Positions 57,652-64,000 of a stretch of DNA of 64,000 nt are shown in pieces. Numbering within the stretch: the stretch's first letter is position 1; every line of letters starts with the position of its first letter. The stretch is from Parvularcula oceani (lineage in GTDB: Bacteria; Pseudomonadota; Alphaproteobacteria; Caulobacterales; Parvularculaceae), in assembly GCF_000733125.1 (NCBI RefSeq), contig NZ_JPHU01000001.1, positions 124,001 to 188,000 on the forward strand, given 5' to 3'. The position numbers and the translations under genes were made by a program. The notes beneath the pieces are model-generated. The model was not told the origin of the DNA. It saw only the letters and a program-made list of their open reading frames with translations, and searched no databases.

Positions 57652-58896
57652 CTAGGTTTGGTCGACTCGCCTACGAGGATCCAGCCGCCTAATTCGCCCT
57701 AACCACCGAACGACCGCAGCACTCGCCAGCTGCAAGTCACCCACCGAGAGCACCGTGGCAACTCCGGCGAACAAGGCCAAGGCTATAACCACAAAGCCGG
57801 TGGGGATATCGAGTCGATCTAAAGAGCTCAGGGCGACCATCTGAGCACCAGCTATACCGACTGCTACCAGCGCCGCCCGGATGAACCGGTAACCAACTGC
57901 ACGCTTCACGTTAAACTGAAGCCGAACTTGGCTGATGTCGAAGCGATCACCATTACTTATTCTACTATAAACGCTAATGTTTAGCCCTACTAACCGATCG
58001 GGCATTTCGTCTTTTATTCGAAAGACGAATGGAACCTCATCGTACTCCGCCTCGCATTTGTGTACGGGCGGCGTATCGAACGTCAGGAAGTCGCTTTCGG
58101 AATGGACCTCAATCCAGAACGGTTCCCAATCTGCATGCGAATTCGTCCTTCCCAAATAGTGGTAGAGCGAAAGCTCGTAGGAACTCCCAGCCCGCAACGA
58201 GGTTTCGACTTTCGAGCCGTTTGCAAGCTCTTTGAGACCGACAACGCTCGTGAAGAGATACTTGCCATCTCTGAAGGCATTGCCTTCAGCAAGTGCCCGC
58301 ACGGTCGATTCGAAAGCGGCTAATCGGCCGTTCGCATCAGCGGTAGTGTCGCCAAACCATTGATCATCAAACTGATGAGTTTCCGCGACCCAAGAACCGC
58401 TGCGTTGAAGTTCTTGCCCCTGCTCCGGCTTCCAACCGGGCAACTCATCGATTGTGCGGGACGCGGGGTAGCGTGACAGATCGTTCTGTCCGTCAGCATC
58501 CCAATTTATGTATCGAAGGACTTCCAACTTGATGATGTACGACGTTCCACGCTGATTGACCTCGACGATGCGAGCCTCGCGAACGGGGAAGATGATTGGA
58601 TCCTTCGATGGGTCGGTGTCATCTAAGTAGCTGAGATAAGCTACGTCGTTATCCAGTTCATCCGTCTTCGCCAGAGTCTTGAAGGTGTTACTGACGATCG
58701 CACTCTCGTAGCGGAACTGTATGACGTTACCTTCCGGTAAAGCGAGTGCTCGGACTACGTTTTCGAGATAGAGCCGTCGGGATCCAGAAGAACAGAAGAC
58801 CCAGCACCGTGGACTTTCGCCCTCGGAGTTCACTTGCTTTCGGTCTCGTGCAATCTCTCCGGCGAGTTCCCGGCGCAGCTCCGCGTCAGAGGACAA
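57652..58896 (-). CDS. Orphan protein with two C-terminal membrane helices (candidate effector)
   Basis: From TTG 58896 the product is 414 residues; the start lies inside the end of the 81-residue gene (11-base overlap), with AAGGAAGG upstream. No known domain. The N-terminal ~330 residues look like a mixed alpha/beta soluble domain with many aromatic strands (CWVFCSSGSRRLYLENVV, WVAETHQFDDQWFG, LYHYLGRTNSHADWEPFWIEV). Two membrane helices follow at about 337-356 and 364-384, then a basic tail. The layout of a large sensor part with a terminal helical hairpin recalls membrane-acting effectors of defence systems; that is inference from shape. An in-frame extension to 58995 is a shadow of the upstream gene. 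The 173 bases between it and the IS66 element hold nothing clear. Confidence 0.75.
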   Translation of the reverse strand: MSSDAELRRELAGEIARDRKQVNSEGESPRCWVFCSSGSRRLYLENVVRALALPEGNVIQFRYESAIVSNTFKTLAKTDELDNDVAYLSYLDDTDPSKDPIIFPVREARIVEVNQRGTSYIIKLEVLRYINWDADGQNDLSRYPASRTIDELPGWKPEQGQELQRSGSWVAETHQFDDQWFGDTTADANGRLAAFESTVRALAEGNAFRDGKYLFTSVVGLKELANGSKVETSLRAGSSYELSLYHYLGRTNSHADWEPFWIEVHSESDFLTFDTPPVHKCEAEYDEVPFVFRIKDEMPDRLVGLNISVYSRISNGDRFDISQVRLQFNVKRAVGYRFIRAALVAVGIAGAQMVALSSLDRLDIPTGFVVIALALFAGVATVLSVGDLQLASAAVVRWLGRIRRLDPRRRVDQT

Positions 58897-59131
58897 AATG
58901 TGGCTGCCCTTCCTTTGCTTCCCATCGAAGGTGCGTCCATTTGAATGGAATGAAATGAGAGATGCCAGCGCTATCGAAGATGCGATGGCCGGCATCCGTC
59001 ACGTTCAGGCACAACGGTTCGTCAACGCGGATCGTGGTCCCGTCCGAGAATGTATAATCGCGCCATTTCTCACTCGATATATCGGTGAAATCCAAACCCG
59101 ATCGGTTACGAAACGTGGGCGTCGCAGACAT
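58886..59131 (-). CDS. Orphan 81-residue protein
   Basis: ATG 59131 is preceded by a full AGGAGGT four bases upstream, so the gene is well supported in spite of its size. The product is rich in aromatic residues and short strands (RDYTFSDGTTIRV, HFIPFKWTHLRWEAKEGQ) and has no cysteine cluster, signal or membrane helix; I recognise no family. It overlaps the next gene. The 201-base spacer upstream of it, after the DruA-like gene, may hold a second promoter. Confidence 0.72.
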   Translation of the reverse strand: MSATPTFRNRSGLDFTDISSEKWRDYTFSDGTTIRVDEPLCLNVTDAGHRIFDSAGISHFIPFKWTHLRWEAKEGQPHFVL

Positions 59132-59332
59132 TTCGACCTCCTAGAACGTAGCACGAACATGCGACCTTCGTTGCCCAGATACAACGACTGTAGCTGCCAA
59201 ATTCCGCCAGTAGCGCTCTCAACGCAATGGCATGGGCTGCGGGTGTAGTAGCTTCAGCTCCGCGCCAAATCGGAAGCGCGGTTTCGAACTAAAGTGCCAA
59301 GCGAACTTCGACAGCGATCTTTGCCGTGGCGA

Positions 59333-61387
59333 CTAGCCTTCCATCTCGAGGGCGAGTTGCCCGTCAACATCAGCATGAAGACTCGCCTTCACCGTGGCGG
59401 GACCGAGGCAAGCCAACGCTGCGAGCGTCTCAGCGCGTCGAGCGCGCTGCGCTAGCCACCGGTCGCGCCATGCAGTACTAATAGCCGCGGTCGTAGCGCC
59501 CCTTCGCGACGGTTTACCCATGCCAACTAATGCGTCGGCCGAACCATGCCCCAACTCACATGCGTAGAAGATCCTTGGCGTCGCATGGTTTAAGACGTTA
59601 TTCGCTCGCAAACCGAGCGCCTCCAGTCCTTCTCGTATTTGCCGGAGGCGTGGGCTCGTCCCTTCTCCAAAGCGGTTGTTCACCCGCCTCGCGCTGTGCC
59701 GTTCAAGGGCGATCTCGCTCAAGGCAGCGAATGTATGATTGCTCAAATGTAGTGTACCGAAACCCTGCGTGAGACTTCGCCCAATCTTCCTCCATCTAAT
59801 ATCCGATCGGAGTTCACCGTGTTGCTCAGCTTTGAGGCGTAGTCTGTTGTATTGACTTGAGGAAGCGCCAAACAAACTCGTCGTTGTGAGAACTTGTAGA
59901 TTCGCTGGCTTCCTGATCGGCCGACCGGCCATTTGCGATGCGATCACGCTCACCTGTCCACCGTATCGAGTGGCGTAGGCGCGGCGGACTTCGTTTGATG
60001 TCATCAAAAGAGCGACGAGCTTACCGCCGATCAACTCGTTGTAGGGCGCCACCGCGCCGCATACACTTAAATCGGCTACTTGGCTCGATAGCCCGGCTTT
60101 GCGAAACTCTGCGAGCACCGTATCGATCGCCCGCTGCCCATCTGAATCAGAGAACAGACGCTTCAGAGCCTGAGTCGGACGGGCAGTGAGTTCTGCTTTC
60201 TGAAAAGCAATGCGAGCAGCAAGCAACTTTGCGAGCACCTCCGCCCTTTTGCGCAGAAAGAGAAGGTCTTCAGACGCGGCGATCCAATCGACGTCGCCAG
60301 CAGCACCATCCACGCGAATGCCGCGCTGGGGTTTCGGCTTCTCACCGCTTTCTTGGCAAGCCTCATGGTAGGCGCGAAGCTGACGTTCGCGCTCGAACGC
60401 TGCGCCCGCGGCACGTTGCTCAAGCCGTGCAACGATAGCGTCCGTAGGCTCAGCAATTTCCTGCTCTGTCAGAAGGTCATCGCTTCGAACTTCTGCGATC
60501 GAGGCATCGAGGCGCTCTCGCAGGGTCCGAGCGAACGATCGGCTACCCCAATGCCCGTTCTCTATTCGGGCCTGGGCGTCGTCACGCAGCCAGCCGATCC
60601 AACTGTCCCGGACCGATAACCGCATGACCGGGCTTGCAAGCATGGCAATGCCCATAACCGGCCGATTTGGGCGCGCTGCGTTACGTACAAGGAAGCATAG
60701 CTGGCGTCCGGGCACAGATCGATATTCATGTGCCCAAGTATGCCGGAAGTAGCGCCAGATATCGAGGAGCGGCAGACCGGTCTCCGGACATCTGGCTTCA
60801 GGAGTGCAGACTTCAACGATAGGATCGATGACTCGCGCAAGTGCATCTTTCCGTTCGTCGGACGGTACGGCGTTCGCTTCCTCGAGTGCCCTTGCGAGGT
60901 CGCGGCCGTCGTCAACAAGGTCAGCAACTGAGGTGAGCCCACCTGTGCCGCGATCCTTACGTCGCTCGACCCTGCGCAAGAAGGCGCGGGTTGAGGGTTC
61001 CGCAAGTTGCTCGAACCGCCCTCGGCGCAATGCGCGCCTGACACGCTCCTTGGCAGCGTCCCGGTCTTCGCCGTCAAGCAAAGCACTGCCCGGCGCTTCG
61101 AACACGACCCGGTCGTGTTCGAAACTGAGGGCCCAGCCTTGCTCGCAGAGGTCCGCTGCCACCAGACAAAATGCGCGTAGTCGCGAGCTCGACGGATCGC
61201 CAGCATGCCGCCTGGCGAGATCGCGCAGTTCCGATGCGAAACTCGTCGTGCCTGTCGGCGCGACGCCGAAGATAGCTCCTATGCGAGCGCGCTCGCTGGC
61301 CCCCAGGAAGGGGACGAGTTCGCGAATCGGCTCGACCTTGGTGAGGCGCTGGCTAATCATTTCCTCCGTCTCGGACCCGGATCTCAT
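59333..61387 (-). CDS. DruA-like DUF4338 protein with N-terminal extension
   Basis: The 684-residue protein has a helical, charged N-terminal region (~1-195). The DUF4338 core follows from ~197: RCPETGLPLLDIWRYFRHTW, RQLCFLVRNAARPNRPVMGIAMLASPV, a charged helical middle (~300-400), ELIGGKLVALL (454-461) and LTTTSLFGASSSQYNRL (500-516). DruA is the DUF4338 protein of Druantia type I antiphage systems, where its biochemical role is unsettled. Here no DruB-E genes are near. ATG 61360, with GGAGG only two bases before it, is an alternative start. It lies 20 bases after the ATPase gene. Confidence 0.82.
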   Translation of the reverse strand: MRSGSETEEMISQRLTKVEPIRELVPFLGASERARIGAIFGVAPTGTTSFASELRDLARRHAGDPSSSRLRAFCLVAADLCEQGWALSFEHDRVVFEAPGSALLDGEDRDAAKERVRRALRRGRFEQLAEPSTRAFLRRVERRKDRGTGGLTSVADLVDDGRDLARALEEANAVPSDERKDALARVIDPIVEVCTPEARCPETGLPLLDIWRYFRHTWAHEYRSVPGRQLCFLVRNAARPNRPVMGIAMLASPVMRLSVRDSWIGWLRDDAQARIENGHWGSRSFARTLRERLDASIAEVRSDDLLTEQEIAEPTDAIVARLEQRAAGAAFERERQLRAYHEACQESGEKPKPQRGIRVDGAAGDVDWIAASEDLLFLRKRAEVLAKLLAARIAFQKAELTARPTQALKRLFSDSDGQRAIDTVLAEFRKAGLSSQVADLSVCGAVAPYNELIGGKLVALLMTSNEVRRAYATRYGGQVSVIASQMAGRPIRKPANLQVLTTTSLFGASSSQYNRLRLKAEQHGELRSDIRWRKIGRSLTQGFGTLHLSNHTFAALSEIALERHSARRVNNRFGEGTSPRLRQIREGLEALGLRANNVLNHATPRIFYACELGHGSADALVGMGKPSRRGATTAAISTAWRDRWLAQRARRAETLAALACLGPATVKASLHADVDGQLALEMEG

Positions 61388-61407
61388 CGTCCGGGACGAA
61401 CGGCACG

Positions 61408-63129
61408 CTAAGCAGACTCTTCCGCCCACGCCAGTAGCCCGAACTCCTCGTTCTCCTCAGCCGGCTCTCGCACGAAATGGCGCGCCATCAACGCCAGCGC
61501 GTAGTCGAGTCTTCCAGACCACTCTTTCACCGCATCCCTAGCAGCGATCTCATCGGAGTAACCAGATACTTCACCTTTCGGGTCGAGAAACGTGTCCGCC
61601 ATGGTGAACAGTAGTACCTCAAGCGCCGATCGGCTGGCAGCCGTTGTTTGCGGCCCGTCATACAGGACTTCGTAGAAGCGATGAGCCGCGTTGAGGTGCA
61701 GGAGAAGCACCCGTTGGTCCGCCCGTCCTTCTGATCGTGACATCCAGAAGAACGGCGCGGCCGGGTCGTGCTCGATGGAGACCGATCGATCCCAACGCGA
61801 CACGCTCGCGGATGACGTTGCTTCTCGATCGGCAAGTAAGACGACTTCGCTCGCGACCTGTCCCGTCCTACCACTCTCGCGCAGCCCGGCAGCGTACCGC
61901 GCCGCTTTTGCCTGGCGGACACGTGCGCGCAGTTGTTCGATCGCCTTTGGCATCCCTGCCGCCTGCAACGCATCCCACACAAAGTCGGAAACGGTGACTT
62001 GCTGCTTTGACGTCGTCACACCGAACTGCTCGTCGAGAGTAGCCGAGAACTCGACCTCAGCGCGTACGTAGCGGTCGTTGTTGATGAAGCTGGTCCATGG
62101 CGTCCGGGCTTGGACGTCGACGAGGCGGCCATTCCGACTGAATAGGACTCCATGGTATGTCTTCATGACATCGAAACGCTCGTTCGCATTCAAACCTACC
62201 GCATCACGAGTTTTTTCCTTCGAACCGAAACTCGGTGGGAGCCAGGCATAGCGCACCGTTATCGCGCCGAGGTATTCGCCAGTGTCCGGTGCGCTGAGTT
62301 CTAGTCTGATTGAATCGAACGCCGTTGCTCTGTCGTCATCGAGTTCGAACAAGGCCTGTCCCCCTGTCAGGAAGAGAGGATCGATCGGCTCGACATACGT
62401 ACCATCTACGTAGAGGTCCGTACGGTCGCGCAGCTTATGATAGGTCACCCCTACGCGCTGTGTGAGTCGCTCAACGAACCGCGTCCGACCCGGCCAAGGA
62501 AGCCGATCGAGTTTTTCTATGAGCACGACTGTGCCGGCGTGCCATCCGTCCGACCAAGCCGTTCTTATAATTTCCTGGAGATGGCACGGCAGCCGCGCGC
62601 GTTCGGCGATGGGGACCACGATGTCCCCCTCTTTGTCGTGATAGGCACCCTCGGCGAGGTCGTCGAGGTCAAGCGTGACGGCGTAGAGGTCCCCGTGGGG
62701 AGGTTTGGAATAGACCGTAAAACGGCGCCCGAGACTAACAGCGGAGGACGGCAGGCCATAACCATAACGACCAAGACCTACTCGGTCCCCCTCCCGGTGT
62801 GTCCCGCCCCACGTGACGGCCAGGCGAATCATCTCGGGAAGCATGCCATGGCCGTCATCGATGACGGCCATGCTATCGGGACGGCCACGGTTACCGGGCG
62901 GACCAAGGACGACCTCAACTCGCTCAGCGTAGGCTTGGATCGAGTTGTCTAGGAACTCCGCGATCGCGTCTGCACTGGACCTGTAACCGATGTCGCGGAT
63001 ACCTCGAACAAAAGCCTCAGGCATGGTGAGACCGATTTTGCGCTTCTCGGCAGCCGTTGCGGCGTACTCACTCTGACGCTGGACTTCTGTTCTAGTTCGC
63101 CCTCCCCCACTCTGTCTGGGCCCGTTCAC
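61408..63129 (-). CDS. GHKL (Hsp90/MutL/MORC-type) ATPase
   Basis: The start GTG 63129 overlaps the stop of the sigma-like gene (GTGA), giving 573 residues. The Bergerat ATP-binding fold is clear: N box AEFLDNSIQA (Glu58, Asn62), G1 DDGHGM (91-96), G2 GLGRYGYGLPSSA (118-130). The following S5-like transducer domain includes GTVVLIEKLDRLPW and a conserved lysine-bearing TTSKQQV segment. The remaining ~180 residues are helical and without known motif. MORC-like GHKL ATPases occur in restriction-linked and other defence loci. Alternative starts at up to 63309 would lie inside the upstream gene. Confidence 0.88.
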   Translation of the reverse strand: MNGPRQSGGGRTRTEVQRQSEYAATAAEKRKIGLTMPEAFVRGIRDIGYRSSADAIAEFLDNSIQAYAERVEVVLGPPGNRGRPDSMAVIDDGHGMLPEMIRLAVTWGGTHREGDRVGLGRYGYGLPSSAVSLGRRFTVYSKPPHGDLYAVTLDLDDLAEGAYHDKEGDIVVPIAERARLPCHLQEIIRTAWSDGWHAGTVVLIEKLDRLPWPGRTRFVERLTQRVGVTYHKLRDRTDLYVDGTYVEPIDPLFLTGGQALFELDDDRATAFDSIRLELSAPDTGEYLGAITVRYAWLPPSFGSKEKTRDAVGLNANERFDVMKTYHGVLFSRNGRLVDVQARTPWTSFINNDRYVRAEVEFSATLDEQFGVTTSKQQVTVSDFVWDALQAAGMPKAIEQLRARVRQAKAARYAAGLRESGRTGQVASEVVLLADREATSSASVSRWDRSVSIEHDPAAPFFWMSRSEGRADQRVLLLHLNAAHRFYEVLYDGPQTTAASRSALEVLLFTMADTFLDPKGEVSGYSDEIAARDAVKEWSGRLDYALALMARHFVREPAEENEEFGLLAWAEESA

Positions 63130-63761
63130 GCTGCGGCCGCCGTTACGGCGCGCAACGCCTTCAAGTGTCGGTTGAGAGCGTCCCTGGAAAGGCCCGCTCC
63201 TCTGGCCGCGTCTTGAAGCGTGTTGTCGTTCGCCAACAGGTCCACGAGCGCTTGGATCACTTGGTGCGAAGCATGACCGCGCAGGATGCGAACAAACGTG
63301 AGTTGCCACTCTAGACGATCGTACGCCGCAGTAGCTTGGGGATCAGGCGCGCTTGCCAACTGCGGACCATGTTCCGTAACTACGGAAACAAAGGCTCCTA
63401 TGGCGTCCGCGTCGAACTTGTAGGCGACGTCTTCCCCATGCCTTCGCGTCCGTTCGCCTGGCGCCACGAACTGGCTTCCGATCGCACGGATCGCTGCCAG
63501 ACTGGCCTGACGGATCATATAACGCCGGTTCGCAGGCAAACCGCGGATCGAGCCGCCACGCCACTCTAGTAGCTTAAGCCACACTTCCTGCCGGACGTCA
63601 TCACCGTACCGTCTAGCCCAGTCTATCCCGCGCACTCTGTGCGCGACCTTGAGGGCATAGCGCTCCACATCAGTGATTAGTGCTGCGTCCAACGGCTGTT
63701 GTCCGCGGACGTATCTCTCCAGTCGGACCGCAAGGGTCCAGTCATTCTTACGGTTGTTCAC
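63126..63761 (-). CDS. Sigma-70-like (ECF-type) transcription factor
   Basis: The 211-residue product starts at GTG 63761, six bases after AAGGAG; an upstream GTG at 63800 lacks such a site. Region 2-like sequence is ERYALKVAHRVRGIDWARRYGDDVRQEVWLKLLEW, with the DDVRQEV motif (54-60). A C-terminal helix-turn-helix of region 4 type is at ~181-205 (TLQDAARGAGLSRDALNRHLKAL). Between them lies an atypical ~90-residue stretch. It could be a dedicated sigma factor for the operon or a DNA-binding protein derived from one. First gene of the unit, coupled to the ATPase gene by a 4-base overlap. Confidence 0.75.
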   Translation of the reverse strand: MNNRKNDWTLAVRLERYVRGQQPLDAALITDVERYALKVAHRVRGIDWARRYGDDVRQEVWLKLLEWRGGSIRGLPANRRYMIRQASLAAIRAIGSQFVAPGERTRRHGEDVAYKFDADAIGAFVSVVTEHGPQLASAPDPQATAAYDRLEWQLTFVRILRGHASHQVIQALVDLLANDNTLQDAARGAGLSRDALNRHLKALRAVTAAAA

Positions 63762-63944
63762 CGTCGTCTCCTTCGCGACTGCATCATCTTCGTTCAGCAC
63801 GAAGTCGATGCAGCGCTCCGGAGGGGCGTAGACGGCGCGTTGGCCGCGTCCTGCACTGGTTCGAGCTGTTAGTCTTCTTCAACCACCCTAACGGGTGAAC
63901 GCGCGGCCAAGCAAACGTTCCGGTCAGCCGGCCGCGCGTCACGG

Positions 63945-64000
63945 CTTACTCAGCGGCGTGGGACAGCCCGTCGGCTTCCGAACCGTTCGACTCGTCCTCT
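63945..64000 (-). CDS. 3' end of a further minus-strand gene, cut by the window
   Basis: The reverse strand reads ...EDESNGSEADGLSHAAE and a TAA at 63945-63947. Acidic C-terminus only; no function can be given. The 183 bases up to the sigma-like gene show no gene. It could be the preceding gene of the same island. Confidence 0.4.

Noticed and set aside
57652-63800. Calling the island Druantia type I
   Set aside because: Only DUF4338 is shared; the DruB, DruC, DruD and DruE genes are not visible in the window.

Overview
The window is GC-rich chromosomal DNA of an alphaproteobacterium. The evidence is the rpmH-rnpA-yidC-yihA block, the purQ-purL-bolA order, the tkt-gap-pgk-fba run, lptM-lysA, def-fmt-truA, a 6S RNA gene ahead of the 5-formyltetrahydrofolate cyclo-ligase gene, and a large TonB-dependent receptor. 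I cannot fix the family; the gene content suggests the Caulobacterales/Parvularculales neighbourhood, and that is inference.

Positions 1-51800 are core genome. In order they hold: a flavin disulfide reductase with a TVP38 membrane protein; ribosomal protein L34, RNase P protein, the YidC insertase and the YihA GTPase; a LemA/TPM-domain operon; an MFS transporter; two small genes next to Fur-box-like sites; L33; a WrbA-like flavoprotein; PurQ and an unusual PurL with an internal extra domain and a C-terminal BolA fusion; an aldo/keto reductase; an HtrA protease; a glycolysis/pentose cluster on the minus strand; a CitE-like lyase; an iron alcohol dehydrogenase with a thioesterase; a small regulator/membrane pair; cardiolipin synthase and an EEP-family hydrolase; 6S RNA; lipid, envelope and repair genes (glycosyltransferase, M48 lipoprotein, RadA, acyl-ligase, polysaccharide deacetylase-like protein, RppH); thioredoxin-like protein, LptM, LysA, Def, Fmt and TruA; a TonB receptor; an M14 peptidase; and DnaE.

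From about 51.8 kb the character changes to accessory DNA. An IS5-family element (two-frame transposase) is followed by an ohr-ohrR-gst peroxide/thiol cassette and then a complete IS66-family element whose transposase gene carries an in-frame amber codon. An 8-bp direct repeat brackets the cassette plus the IS66 element, which suggests they moved as one unit.

Beyond the IS66 element, 57.6-63.8 kb, lies the most interesting part: five minus-strand genes of visibly lower GC. In transcription order they encode a sigma-70-like factor, a GHKL (Hsp90/MutL/MORC-like) ATPase, a DruA-like DUF4338 protein, an 81-residue orphan and a protein with two C-terminal membrane helices. The first two overlap by GTGA and the last two also overlap. 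This set does not match the Druantia layouts I know (no DruE helicase) and is a candidate undescribed defence or mobile-element system. A further minus-strand gene is cut by the right edge of the window.
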